Below, in pieces: positions 1 through 14,472 of a DNA stretch of 64,000 nucleotides. A program made the position numbers and the translations under genes. Source of the DNA: Plasmodium relictum. Its lineage: Eukaryota > Apicomplexa > Aconoidasida > Haemosporida > Plasmodiidae. The notes below the pieces were generated by a model. The model ran no database searches, was not told where the DNA came from, and saw nothing but the letters and a program-made list of their open reading frames with translations. The stretch covers positions 682,001 to 746,000 of the forward strand of contig NC_041690.1 of the NCBI RefSeq assembly GCF_900005765.1, in the 5' to 3' direction. Position 1 is the stretch's first letter. Each line of letters starts with the position of its first letter.

Positions 1-3000
1 AAAAATAAAAATAAAAACAATTCCTATTTTAAAGAGAATATATTTAAACTTTTAATAAAAAATCTTAAAATTCCATTTTCATATATTCATTTGGCACCTT
101 ACAAAATATTAATAAACTATTATGGGGGTATTATATATAGATTACTATGTAATAATATAAATAATTACTTAAATATATGCATATATATAGTGAAAATATT
201 GTGTATTGATGTTTTAAAGTTTTTTAAAATGATTGCATTTAATACGTTAAAAAAATATATTAGAAATAATCTGTTGCTTTTTTTACTTAAAAATAATTAC
301 AAACTTAATACAAAAGATAAAAGGGCTGTTAAATTGATTGCAATTTTGGAGATTTTTTACAAAAATAGTTCATATAGTAGTGAGCACAATAGTTCTTATA
401 CAAATTATATTTTGAATAGGAATTACTTTAATTTATATCAGAATGAAACCTTTTTAGATTTATTAAAAAAAAAATTATACTGGAACAAACACATATATGT
501 ACATGATATGATATATAAGGAGAAAAATATATTAAGTATATTTAATTATTTAAACATTTATAGTGTAGTTTCTGATAGTTTTGAGTTCGTTAATTATTTT
601 AATCATACCTCCTATGCTTTTGTTGCATTTCTAATTCAGAATTTCTTCTGTTTTTATAAAATTGGTAATAAGGAAAATAATAAAAGAGATAAAAATAAAT
701 TAAATAGAATTAAAATTAAATCAAAATTAAAAGATATATTTTTAAAGAAGATGAATCCGAAAAGCATAAAAAGAATCAAGCTAGTGATTATGAAAAAATA
801 TTGTTATTTTAAAATAAAACAGAAAATATTAAGAAATAAAATTAGAATAGTTAAAAAAATTAAAAGGGTAATAGAAAAAATCAATGAAAGTAATAAGGAA
901 ATATTGCTTTATAATAAATTAACACACCATAGAAGCATAAAAGATGTTTCTTTTTTAAGAGATGACTGTTATTTTAATTTAGATGAATATATAAGAATTC
1001 ATAAACCTAAAATAAATGATATATACATACAAAATATAGAGAAAATGAATAATCAAAGAAATGATACTTTGGGAAAAAAAAAAAGTATGAATAATAATAC
1101 AAAAGAAGTTGAAAGGATACAAAAAAAAGATAAGGAATGTTTAAAAATAATAGAAAAAGAAATTATACAAAAAAATATGAAAAATATAAATAATATAAAA
1201 GACATATATAAAACTAATAACGAATCGAATTTACACAATATAAATTGCGATAAAAAATATTTTAACAAATTTGTTAATTGCTACTTTACAAATAAAAAGA
1301 ATAATAAAAATATAATAACATTAAATATAGCAAAACAGTGGTTAAAATTGAAGGGAGAAGATGTGGATGATATAAGGTTCATTAGTTATAATGAATTTAG
1401 TAGTAATATAGTTAAAGAAAAAAATAAAATAAAAAATAACTTGAATAAAATGTATCTAAAAAAAGATAAGGGATACTATGATATTAATAATTATGATAAT
1501 GAATGCTATTGCTATCTTTGCTGCTCAGGGAAAAAGGAAAAAGAAAAAATAGAAGCAAATAAGAATCAAACGGAAAGTTTTAATATAGACTATAATTATA
1601 GCAATGTAGATACAATAGACGATTTTGTTTTACATAATAATCAAATTATAGAAAATATTTCCGATGCTATATATAAAGATAAACGCAATTCTAATGAGAA
1701 AAATGTTCACACATCCTATATAAAAAATACATTTATTTTTAAAAAGGTAAATAGTAATGAAAAAAATAAAGAAATAAATACTTTACAAAATTCGATAAAT
1801 AAGAGCATTAATACATTACATGAAGACGAGAAAGAAAATAAAGTACCATTTAAAAACATAAAAAGTAAGTATGAAAATACTTGTAATTATCGTTTAATAC
1901 AATGTGAAATTTCTAATAATAAATATTTATGCCATTCTTTATTTATGTTAAAAACAATAAATAAAAGTATCATGGTAAGAATTGTATTAGAAAACAAAGG
2001 GATAAATTATTTATTCTTTTTAATGAAATATTTTATTAATAAAAAATTGAAGAGTTTTATATTAAATAAGAAAAAACTAAAGAATGAATACAAAGAAAAA
2101 AGAGATATAGAAAAAGAAAAAGAAAAAAAAAAAAAAAATTATCAAGATTATTATTTCAAAAGTCAAAGTCTCAAAAGAGATTCTTCAAATATTTTAGTTA
2201 AGCATAAAAATGAATATATGGATTATATTTTATTAAAAAAAAATAATAGAGATAAAATCACGAAGAATAAAAATATAAAAAAAAACCAAGAAATCCTAAA
2301 TAAAAATCCAATTTATAAGTGTATACTTTTAAAAGACAGTAAAAAAAAGAAAATAATAGTAAAAAATTTATTTTACGAAATAATAAAAATTTTTAATATA
2401 AAATCATACGATTACAATTTATTTGTTTATATTTTAGAATATTATATAGATAACAATAACATATCAGCATTATTTATACATTTATTAACGCTAAATTATT
2501 TTACGAACAATTTTTTCAAAACACTCCATAGATCATCAAGATTTAATTTTTATAAAGTAATTAAAATTAAGAAGAGTAAAAGAAAGATAAAGAAAGAAAA
2601 TAATAAATACAATTCTATGTTAATTAATGAAAATGATAAATCTGAAAAAAAATATTTTATATCAGAGAATCACAGAAAAGCACGTAAGATTCATACTTTA
2701 AATATATATGAAAAGAATTTTTTGAAAATAATAAGATATATTCAAACTAATTTAGGAAATAAATCAACAAAATATATTTATGATTATGTCGAACATTTTT
2801 TAGAATCACATGGAATTTTTTTATTTAAATTTGATTTTTTGTATAAATTAAAAATTTTGAATATTTGTCCAAGCAACAAAAGAACATTAAATTATGAGAA
2901 TTTAAAAATAAAAGTATTAGACATAATTTCCAATAAAAAATTTCCAATAAAATTAAGGGAGAGGAAGTATAAAAGTGACAAATATATATTTGCTTCAAAA

Positions 3001-6000
3001 AATATAAGAACAAAAAAAAAAAAAAATAAACATATTTATTATAATATGATGATAAAATTATCTAGAAATTTCTTATGTTTCAATTATTTATCCTATCAAA
3101 ATATTAATTATAAATTCAATGTAAATATTTCTTTTGGAAATGTGGATAACCTTTTAGGATATAATAAAAAATATATCATGTCTAATGAAATAAATAATTT
3201 GCATAATTATATTTTGAATTATTTTTTAATTAATCAAAGTTATACATCTATGTATTTTTTTATATTGAAAAATAATCATTTATTTCGTAAATTGAAGGAC
3301 TGTAATTATTTAATAAAAAAACTTTATAAAAAAGAAAATAATTTTCATATTATTAATAATTCAGCAAATCTATATTTATTTATTCCTTGTTATATTTATT
3401 CTCAGTTATCTAATAATATGTTATCATTATCATTATATAATTGTGCCGTCATATCTTTACAAGAATTAAAAAAATATATAGAAACAAATATAAAGGAAAA
3501 TATATCAAAAAATGAGTTTTTAAATATATCGAAGGATTTAATCATTTCAAATAATAATGCAAGTCAATTAAAAAATGATATAGATAAATCAAAAAAAGGT
3601 ACTTCACTAAATATTTTAGCTGATACAAAAATATCTGAAAAAGAAAGAGAAGTGGAAAACACAAGTATAAAATATGAAAAGAAAAAAAAAGAATACAATA
3701 TAGTAATAGAAAAAGATAATGCATATAACTTTTTTTTAAAAAAAGATAAGAATAATATAAATTATATTTCTCTATACAATTTAAGTTTTTTAAGTGTAAA
3801 ATTATTTTTTTGCTTATTTGTTTTTAGCAATATAGATATATTTGATTTTAAAAAAAATAAATGTAAAAATCCTTTATATATGAATATATATTATTTTAAA
3901 AAATTAACTAAATGTTTTAGCCCATCTATTTATGAAGCTTACTTCGGATGCAAACAATATTTAAAAAAGAAGATAAAAGCAAAATTAGAAAAAGAAAAAA
4001 TAAAAAATAAAAAGATCTTTAAATTGGCTATAGAAAATTTAAAAAAATATAAAGAAAATTATGTGCATAAAAAAATATATAATTATTCTGCAAAGAATTA
4101 TAGCTATAATTTTTGTTTTGAAAACTTATATTTAATAAAAGAAATGGATAAAGATAATTCTAATAATCAAGAAAAAGATAAATACAGTTTAGTAAAAAAA
4201 GTTACAAAACATAAAAATGTATTCTATAAAAACATATATAAATCACGTGTCGAATTTTATTATTCCTATGACTTTTTTACATATAATAATGATTTGTCTT
4301 TGCAAGAATTGTTAGAAAAAACGGTAGATCAAACATTTTTCCAAGCATATTTTTCTCCATTTTCAATTTTTAAGAATATATTTGAAAAAAAATATCAAGA
4401 CACTTTTAATAGTGAAGAGCTGATTAATTATCAAAATAATAATTCAAAAAAAAAAATAAGAGAAGATACTTTTTACATGTTTTGTAACAATTCCCTAAAG
4501 GAAAATAAAATTTTACATAAGTTATTTAATTATGAAGTATTTTTTGTAGACTTAAGGAAATATAAAAATGAAGATAATTATATAAAATATATATTAAAAA
4601 ATAAGAGTATAGAAATAGAAAATAATACAATAAATAATAGAGATAATAGAAAAATTATTGATTACAACGTAGATTTTTTAAAAAGTAAAAAAGAAGATAA
4701 CAGTTATCCTATAAATTTAGAAAACAGAAAATTGGATAAAAATTATTTTTATTTTTTAAAATATTTCAATGTAAAATATTTTCTGATTTGCTGTCAACCA
4801 TTAATAGCTTATCATATATTAATAATTAATCATATTTTTTATGATAATAAAAAAACAAAGAATTTATTAAATTATTTATATACTAATAATTATGATGTAA
4901 AATTCCTAAATAATTATTTAATTAATAATAATGTTAATTTGCCTTTGAATTTAAAAGAAGATTTAAAAAAAGAGATAAACGATATGTGTTTAGAATTAAG
5001 CATTTTTTATTTTAATAACAACAATATATTATGCTCTGTTTTTTGTTTTCTAGATTTATGTAATATAAATATTGAAAAATTAAAAATGTATATATTGAGT
5101 ATGAAAAGTATATATTATTGCTTTAAAAAAAACTATAGAAAGAGAAACTTTTTTGACAAATGGATTAAAAAATGTTTCCAATTTTTCAAAATCATCAATT
5201 TTTCTATTGAAGATTTTTACAAAATGAATAAAAATATATTTTATGAAAACTTTAGCATAACAGATATAAATTATTATGATTTATTTAAAAAAAATTTCAT
5301 AGAATTAATTGTTATTAGATTATTTATAGAATTATCAAAAGAACAAAATGAAAAACTGACAAATAAATCCCATTATCGAAATGAAAAATTAAATGATGAT
5401 AAAAATATCAAGAATAATATAAAGCTATTTTACGATAATAGTATAAATATAGAAATTAATGTAATTAAGAAAAAAGAGAAAATAAAAGTAGAGAAAAACG
5501 TAGATTATAAAAATAGATACAACTGTGAATTTAATAATGTATATGAAAACAAAATAAAATTTTTTGATGAAGAAAAAGGAAATAACATGGAAGAAATTGA
5601 AAAATTAAGTCAGAAAAAAGACAATTTCAACGAAGTAAAAGAAAATATTAATGAAAAAAATAAAAATTTAGATGAATCAGAAAAGAGTAAAAATGAACCA
5701 ATAAACAATGTTAATTATTATATAATAAAAGAAGAAACAGCAAAATTTTTTATCTTACTTTTATTAGAAATGTCAATACAATATAGAATGAAAGAAAAAA
5801 AGAAAAGAAAAAAAAAGTATTTTAACGATTTTTTGAATATTATTTCATTATATTGCAAAGTTAATAATGTGCATCAACCACTAACATTATTACATATATT
5901 AAGTAAAAAAAATGATATTTTTATTTTTTTTTATGAATGTATTGATAAGAAAATTGATATAAAAACTTGTCAAGATATTATTAATTTATACACAAAAAAT

Positions 6001-9000
6001 AAACATACCAAAAATCATTTATTGACTTTTTTAAATCACGTAAGAAATAATGTACATAATATAATAAAATTTCAGTCAATAATTAAATCAAAAAATTTTA
6101 AAAATATGAATAAAGATAGTAATAATATAAGTACCAATAATAATTTAACCTTGATATTTTTGAAAAAAATAAGGAATATTTTCATAGGTAGTAAATATTT
6201 TTATAATGAAAATTCTATTAGTTTTTTGAATAAAACTGTCTTAGAGTTACTATATTGCATTATATATAATGATTTTAATTATAAAAATATTCAAAATGTT
6301 TTAGAATTTACAATCAATAATAATTCATATTACATAAAATTTTATATATATCTTAGTGCATATGTTCAGTTTATCTACAGAAAAAATTATTCCTATTTTT
6401 TTGATAAAAAGTGTAAACAACTTGTAAAAAAAAAGAATGAAAAATATGAAATGACTAACTTCAAAAAATATGAGAAGATATTTAGAACTAATTTTAATAC
6501 TTATAATGATTTTAAAATTTTTTTAATGTTTTTCAATAGAAAGAAAGAAGAATATAAAGAATTAATTACTTCATTAAAAAATATATGGTTTTATTTACAA
6601 ATTACCAGTTATTTATTATATTTAAACAATTTTCGAATAGTAGATATAAATAAATTAAAATTTTATACCTTCATTCAAAATTTAAATGAACATAAAGTTA
6701 AAAGAGTAAACTTATTTTTTGATATTATGAAGAAGGAAGATACAACTTATTTTTTAATTTTTTTTCTTTTATCTAATAATATATTTAACTTACTTCATAG
6801 ATTTTTATATATCTTTTACTTTAATAAACCCATAGTATTGTTGTGTAATTTTACAAAATGCATAAAAGAACATCATTTTCGTAAAGCAGAATTTTATATT
6901 AAAAAACATTATAATAGATGTATGAAAAAGAATAAAAATAAAAATTGTAATTTATATTATATCTTTTTTACACATATTATAAATTATTTGTTAATAAGCA
7001 ACTCCAATATAAGGTAGGCTTAAAATACTCATAAGAATCATACCAATAAATAAAAATTAAATTTCAAAAAAAAAAAAAAAGAATGATATAATATAATATT
7101 TTAATATAACATTTTATCATAATTTTATATATTTATTTAAAATTTTTTAGGTATGTTATATTAAAAATGTTGTCAAAGGCAAAGCATGAATACAAGTATA
7201 ATTTTGATTTTTATGTGTATAAAGCATTAAATAAATTTAATATGAAAAAAGATATATTCTTCGATATTTTTGACTTATGTGAAGAGTTGATAAGTATGGA
7301 AAAATTTGGATATATCAAAAAAATTTTTAAAGAAGTTTATGTATCAATAGATAACTCCTCAAAATATGTTTTTACATATAACAAAATATATATTGAACTA
7401 AATAGATTTGTTTTACTTCATTATGTATGTTTCAATAATTTTTTACACATAATAAAAGACAGACGTCATATAAATAACTACATTATCTTCTTATATAACA
7501 CTTCTACTTCTTATTCCTATTCAAATGTAATTTTTCTATTATTTCTTTTGAATTACTCTTTTACTTATCAATCTATTTTAAGCATTTTTGATCAGATATG
7601 TATTTTATTATTATGCCTATTTCTTATAAATAATTTAAAAAAAGGAAAAAATGAAAAAAAAAAAATTAAGGAAAATTGTATGTTTGAATATGTGAAAAAT
7701 AAAGTTTTAGAACTTAAAAATTTATTAAGTAAGAAAAAAAAAAGAAATTCTAAAAATAAAAATATAAATAGTTCCAATTTGTGTATATTAAACTTCTTGC
7801 CTTTGAATAATGAAGAAAGTGAAAACATATTTTTATTTAAAGAATATAAGGAAAATAGAAAAAAATACATGAAATATTATAAGGGTTTGTTCCCAATTTT
7901 TGAAAAATATAAAGAATATTTGAATTTACGTGAGAAGTTTTATAATTTTTCTGAGGATTATTTCTATAAATTTAGCAGAAACATAAAATATATAGAAAGT
8001 TTGTGCATAAATAAATATACAGCAATCAATTTAAAATTAAAAGTGATATACTTATTAAGTTTATCAACTAAAAAAAGAATCCCCATAAATTTTGACGAAT
8101 TAAATATTTCATATATAGAAAGTATTTTAAAACATATAGATGAATACAAAAACCGAAACACAGTAGTATATGTGCACAATTATATTAGAAAAGAATATGT
8201 AAGAGATGATATTAAAATAAATGAACAATTAAAAACAATTCATTCTATTTATAAACATGATGAACTTTTTATTTACTTAAATAAGGATTCTAAAAAAAAT
8301 TTGCTGATAAAAAAAGATGCTATAGATCATTCTTGTGCATATCAAAAATTTCCAAATAATTTTATTAATAATAATAATAGTGAGAATTATAATGAAAATA
8401 ATATGCATATCATAAGTAGTATGAAATGTAATTTTAATAAAAATAATGATGAAAAAAATTATTCTAAAATGATAAGAGAAAAGGAAAATTTCAATGACAA
8501 TTTTCTTTTTAGCATAAAGAAACAAAACAGAAATATATCAAATAAGGAAAACATAAATATTTTGATTAGTATATTTATATGTGTGAATAATTTAATTAAT
8601 AATTATGATATTATTAAGGTGCAAAGCATCATCAACTTTTTTGATATTAAAAATATATATAAGAATATAAAAAAATATGAAAGGGAAATATTAAAAGAAG
8701 AAAAGGATAGAACAATACATAATTTTAACTCGAAAAATAATAATAAAATGAACATAAAAAAGGAAAAAAAAAAAAAGATTACACCAACAGTCATAAAAAC
8801 AGAGTCTTGTTTAATTTTTGATGATTTTTTAAAAGTTAACAAGGATGAAAAAAGGTATAATTGCTTTAATCCCTTAAAAAATATAAAAAAACATTATATT
8901 CACAATAAAAAAGAAATTGATGTAAAAAATAATCTTGAAATAAAATTAAATGAAAATTATGATAACTCGCATTTAAATATTGACGATATATACAGATATG

Positions 9001-11927
9001 TTTTTATAAATTCAGTTCATTCACTTATTATATTTTATTATTTATGTGTTAATACAGAATTAGGATTGCATCTAATGAATTTGCTTTATTTAAAAGAAAA
9101 AGAAAAAGAAAAAGAAAATTCATGTATCAATTTTGAAAGCTTTATAGAAAAATGTAAAAAACATTGTAGTTGTGATATATACAAATTTCTTCTAACTACA
9201 GAAATATTATTTAGTATTAGAAAAAAAACAAATGTACTAATAAAACCAATATTTTATAATGTAAATAACCAAATTTATATTATAAAAATATTTTTTTATA
9301 TTTTAAAAAATTTTATTGACATAAATGAGGGAACTTATAATTTATCCATAGGATTGAAATATACTTATTTATTTAATAATAGAATAAATACATTTGTTGC
9401 CAATTTACTAATTTATCATAATTTTATTTTACTTTTATTAACTAATTTTCATAAATATAATTTAAATGAATGTACTAACAGTTACTCTACCCAAAATCAT
9501 GTAAAAAAGAAAGCAATAAAATGTAATTCAAAGAGAAATATTAAGAATAATATAAAAATAAATTCACAAAATACTGAAGAAAAAATTATAATATATTATG
9601 AATGTTCTACATTATTTTTAAATAAATACATAAATTTAATATTAACAAATTCATGCAATTTAATATACAAAAACTATTATTTTAATAGTTTATTAGATGT
9701 CTATTTCTTTATTTTAGGTATAATACAAAAAAAAAAAAATGGAAAATTAAGGAAAAAAAAAAAAAATTACTATTGTACTGGGGATATTTATAAATTATTA
9801 TTTAATATAAAAAAATGTGACCAAAATTTTAATAATGCTTTTTTTAATAATTTAATTAATTTTTATAAAAGAAATGTAGCAATATCCTTAGAATTAGAAA
9901 TAGAAATTATAATTTTTTTATATAAATTAGCATGCAAATTCACATCTCAAAAACATATTAATAAAATTATTGACATAATTAAATTAAGAACTTCTGTATA
10001 TGTAAAAAGGAGAAAATTATATCTTATTTTTAGAATATTAGTAAACATAAATGAATATGATAAATTATATTTTCTTTTTAAATTACTTTTTGATAGTAAT
10101 ATAATTTATGACTTTTTAAAATATAGCAAAAACATTTTCTTATCCTTAAATGTGTATAATTATAATTGTGATTTAAGTATTTCTTTAAATAATAATTGTT
10201 TACTGTATAATCAATATATGTATAAATTCAAGAATTATTCTAATATTAACAATAGTAAAGAAGAAATGCTATTAGATTCAATTAATAAATGTAAAAATTT
10301 AAGTAATAAAACAATTCCTAATGATAATACAATATTGGAACATGAAAGTTTTAAAATGAAAAATAGTTGTTATGATGATGTTATGAATAATCAAGAAAAA
10401 TTAAAATTTCGTAATTTGTTATACATTATTTTTGAAAATATGTATAAAAAAGAGAAGGAAGAAAGAAAAGAAGAAGAAAAAAAACAAATAAACATTTTAT
10501 ATAATTTCAATAACTTAAATTTTTCAGATTTGCCAAATTTATATGAAAATTATTTGCATAAGTTTCAAAATAGTTCTTTTTTATTTTATGATGATAATTT
10601 GTTTATTTCTATATTATCTTTTTATATAACTATATATTGTAAACAATTTACTGAATGCGATATAGAAATACTAACACGAATATATAAAAAAATTGGCTTA
10701 AAGTATGAGTTATATAAAGTATTAAAAAAAAAAGCTAATACTTATATAAAAAATTTGAAAAACGAAGATGATATCTTTGATGAATGTAACTTAAATACAA
10801 TAATTACTAGTATACATTTGTTACACCATTGTTCATTAATATTACTAGAAATTGAAAATTTATCCGAATATAACTATAATATAAATTTAATTTATCTTTT
10901 GATTTTACAATTAAAATATATTTATTTACATAATAAGCAAAATTTACAAAAAATAAAAAATAGCAACTTTTCGTCTTATTTAAAAAATAATATTTCGTTA
11001 GATTTTTTAGTAAATAGAATAGATGAAAATATTGATAATATATTTGAAAATATATTACAATATGATATTACAATGCGTGATTATAAAATAACATTTCTAA
11101 ATTTATCATTAGATAATCTTATTTCATTAATTGAAAAACATCCAATATTTTACGAAACCTTAATTATAATAAAGGTAAAAATATATGAATAATATGTATT
11201 TATAAAAAAAAAAAATTATGTTTTTAAAAAAAATTACATATGAAAAAATTTATACATATTACCATAAATCCTTATAGGATATTATTATTTTGAAATAAAT
11301 AAAAATGTATTCATAAAAGTTCATGTTTTTATAAATTTCATTACTTTTTGTTTAATTTTCAGGTGTATGAAAAAAATTATGATGATTTGGTATACTCCTT
11401 TATACCCAAAATATTATTCATCCAAGTTGTTGTATACGGTAATAAAAAATATTTATCTGATTATTGTTCTTATAGTTGTATTGATAAAAACACGCTAAAA
11501 TATATTATTAAATTATTTCAGATTAATAGTAATCATTTAAAATCTTATAATTCATTTCCTATAAAAAAATATAAATATATAACAATAAAAAAAAATTTTT
11601 TAACTTTTGATTTCTCCTGTTACATTTTATCTTCAATAAACATAACATACTCATCTGATGAAGAGAAAGATAAAATTTTTAATTATAAAAATCATGTAGT
11701 TTCTGTTAAGTATATTTTAAATCAAATAGGCAATATTGAATTGAAAATGAAGGTAGGTGTATATTAATGAAAATTTTCAAAAAAAGAAAAGAAAATATTT
11801 GATTATAAACTTATATCTGACTTTTTTTTTTTTTTTTTTTTTTTTTTAGGTTTGTAAAAAATTAGGAACTGATTTTAATGATTTATATGAAGAATGTAAG
11901 AACATCTTGGATTTAAAATTGAATTAA
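1..11927 (+). CDS. Spatacsin-like (SPG11-type) giant protein, 5' truncated by the window edge
   Basis: Four exons fit: 1-7013, 7151-11174, 11363-11752 and 11850-11927. All junctions are GT/AG and together give 3834 codons in one frame. There is no ATG near position 91 (TTG there); the frame is open back to base 1, so the start lies outside the window. Most of the protein is Asn/Lys/Ile-rich with hydrophobic helical segments and charged inserts. The C-terminal ~350 residues resemble the spatacsin C-terminal domain from memory: a block around RRKLYLIFRILVNINEYDKL, then HPIFYETLIIIK joined across an intron to VYEKNYDDLVYSF, then ILFIQVVVYGNKKYL, in the family's order and spacing. Spatacsin works with SPG15 and the AP-5 adaptor in late endosome/lysosome traffic in other eukaryotes; a role here is inference. 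At more than 3800 residues it is much longer than human spatacsin (about 2440), mostly through low-complexity insertions. Exon structure is strong; the family call is moderate. Confidence 0.75.
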
Positions 11928-12548
11928 AAAAAAAAAAAATCTTGTACGTTCCAAACAAATACAATTTTTTTTTGTTAAATTTTTAAAAATTTATTTATAA
12001 TAATATAAAAATATTTATTCTAAAATATATATTTATTTATATATTAATAAAATATATTTTCAGTTTTATTTTTAAACATATTTGTAAAAATTGCATATTT
12101 TATATTAAAAAATATTAATATACATAAATATATGTGAATTTTTCATAATGAATTCATGTGATGCTTAATTAAGATTTAATTTTTTTTAAAAAAAGTATAT
12201 ATTAATACATACAATGTATATATATATATATTGGCATTATCATCCCCTTTTTAAGATTAGTTTTTTTAATTAATTATTATTAATCTTAGATTTTTTTTTA
12301 GAAATTTTTAAATTCATAATAAATATAAAAATAAATAAATAAATATATATATATATATATTTTTTTTTACTATGAAATATAATTTTAATTGATTAAACAA
12401 AAATAAAATGTGAAAAAACTTCAGGTTAAAAAATTTGTTTTAATAGGTTTTAATTTTTTTTTTTTTCCTCATATGTGTATTTTTTTTTTTTTTAATAAAA
12501 AGAATTTATTTGAATTAAAATTATTTGTTTTATTGTTCTAAAGAAAAA
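11928..12548. other. Intergenic, spatacsin-like 3' end to cyclin-like 5' end
   Basis: No coding stretch is seen. The sequence is A/T homopolymers and short (TA)n and (AAAT)n runs, including an (AT)n run near 12345-12360. It must hold the 3' UTR of the upstream gene and the promoter of the cyclin-like gene, but no site can be pointed to. Confidence 0.6.
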
Positions 12549-13493
12549 ATGGAAAAAGTAATTAGTATGAGAGAAATCATTACAAATACGAGAAAAATAA
12601 AATTACATGAAAACTTTTTAGAAGATTGTAATCTCAAAGATATATTTTATAACGGGCTAGAAGCAGTAAACTGTGCATATAATGATTACGTAAATATAAA
12701 AACGTGGCTTTTTGTTATATCTGAAAAATTATTTTCAAATGACTTTGAAGAATTAGCATATGTTGCTTGTGATGCATTAAAGGTTTTATTATGTAATAAC
12801 AGATTTTTAAATGTAATTATTTTTAAATTGTTAAAAAAAAATTTAGAAAAAGATGTATTAAAAATAATGGGAATATGTTGTTTAACAGTTGCTTCTAGAA
12901 TGCAACAAATAAATGAAACAACATGTTTTAAAGAGATTTTAGAAATGTCCAATTTAAAAAATAAAATAAATGAATTTAATATAAGACAAATAGAAATAGA
13001 TGTTTTTGTTTCATTGGCTCACTCAGGTTTCTGTTTTGAAAAAATTGTAACACCTGTTAATGAGTTAAATAAAATTATGAGTTTCTTAGAAAGTTATCAA
13101 AATTTATTTGAAAACAATTTTCATTTATTTAAGTCTTCTAGTAATTTAATGCTCAGAATTATTTACTGTATGGTCCCTGTATTTAATATGAATATATACA
13201 ATTATTCAATTGTCAATTATGTTTTAAGATTATTTATTAAAGATAATGAAATATATAAATATATTTTTGAAAAATTAAAAAAAAATTATTATGATAAAGA
13301 AATTATCGATATATCTAATTTTCAAAATCATATGGTTAATATTATTAACGCATTTAAAAATACTTCAATTTTTTCTGCAAAAGATTCAATCCTAAATAAA
13401 CCAGATGCTATTGAACTGTTTGAAGAAATCAATAAAAGAATAGAAATTCAATGGAAGAATAGTTCACAGGAAAAAAAAAAAATTGAGTATTAA
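12549..13493 (+). CDS. Divergent cyclin-box protein
   Basis: The open frame runs further upstream, but the first ATG is at 12549 (MEKVISMREI), giving 314 residues in one exon. Residues ~35-165 look like a cyclin box: helical, with the hallmark LKIMGICCLTVASRMQQ (compare the usual L.aaCL.iASK.EE) followed by an acidic segment, RQIEIDVFVSL, matching the E..IL..L helix. The typical MRAIL-type first helix is not obvious, and the Lys and Glu of the ASK.EE motif are Arg and Gln here, so this is a divergent member. Cyclins activate CDK-like kinases; Plasmodium has several atypical ones acting in schizogony and male gamete division. I cannot say which named Plasmodium cyclin it is. The C-terminal half may hold a second, weaker helical repeat. 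Confidence 0.65.
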   Translation: MEKVISMREIITNTRKIKLHENFLEDCNLKDIFYNGLEAVNCAYNDYVNIKTWLFVISEKLFSNDFEELAYVACDALKVLLCNNRFLNVIIFKLLKKNLEKDVLKIMGICCLTVASRMQQINETTCFKEILEMSNLKNKINEFNIRQIEIDVFVSLAHSGFCFEKIVTPVNELNKIMSFLESYQNLFENNFHLFKSSSNLMLRIIYCMVPVFNMNIYNYSIVNYVLRLFIKDNEIYKYIFEKLKKNYYDKEIIDISNFQNHMVNIINAFKNTSIFSAKDSILNKPDAIELFEEINKRIEIQWKNSSQEKKKIEY

Positions 13494-14472
13494 TGAAATA
13501 ATACTATAATGGAAATATTTGAGATTGAGAAAAACTTTTTTTGTTATTAAATTTTAAAAATAGGCAAAAAATTTTTTTTAAATAAAAATTATTTATTGGT
13601 AGAAAGGCCTTTTTTAAATAGAATAAAATGAAATAAAATACTCTTTTATTGTAATTAAATAAAATTTTGTCTACTCATAAATTATTTTCTTATTATACAC
13701 TTTTATTCAGATCTTTTTTATTATTATTATTATTATTATTAATATCAATTTTTTATAAAAATGTTTAAATATACTAATATTAAAAAAAAAAAAATATACA
13801 TATAAATGACATTATATATATATATATGTTTATACTTATATGGTTTATTAATTATTTCTTTTTGTTCTTAAAATTTATCTTAATACTTTATCTTAGTTTT
13901 TAATTTTTTTTATTTATTTTTGTTTTCAGCACTAAAATAATTTTTTATATAAATATATTTAAACATTAAAAAATTTTTGTAAAAGAATAAAAGAAAAATA
14001 TTATTAAAATTTTAACATTTACTCTCAAATAATAAATTATAAAACAAAAATAAAAAAAACATTTAAACAGTCAATGTTTTTCATTAAAACTAGTTTAATA
14101 TTTAAAAAAAAAATTTTTTTTTAAATTTAAACAAGCTTATTATATTTTTATTTTATATTTATAAATTTTTTAGTATTATGGTTTATTAATTTGTATTTTA
14201 ATTCTTTTTGTTGTTTATTTTCATTTAAAAATACTAACGTATTCAAATGTAAATCTTTAGTATATTATTGTTTTTTAAATATTCTCTATATTTTTAATTT
14301 TAATCCTTATTTAATGAAGTGCTTACAATTTTTTTCATTAATTTTACTTTTTTTTTTTTATAAATAATTAGAAATTTATATATACATGAAGTTTATCAAT
14401 ATATAGATACTTAAAACTTTTGTAAAAAGTAATATCAAGATTATATATATATGTATATATACATATGCAATA
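13494..14472. other. Intergenic, cyclin-like 3' to AAA-like 5'
   Basis: About 1 kb of A/T-rich sequence without a credible ORF. It includes a (TTA)n run near 13718-13742 and an (AT)n run near 13813-13826. Both flanking genes read rightward, so it should contain one 3' UTR and one promoter; no specific element is recognised. Confidence 0.6.

Noticed and set aside
91-93. Start codon of the first gene at 91
   Set aside because: It is TTG, and the frame continues open to the window edge; the real start is upstream.
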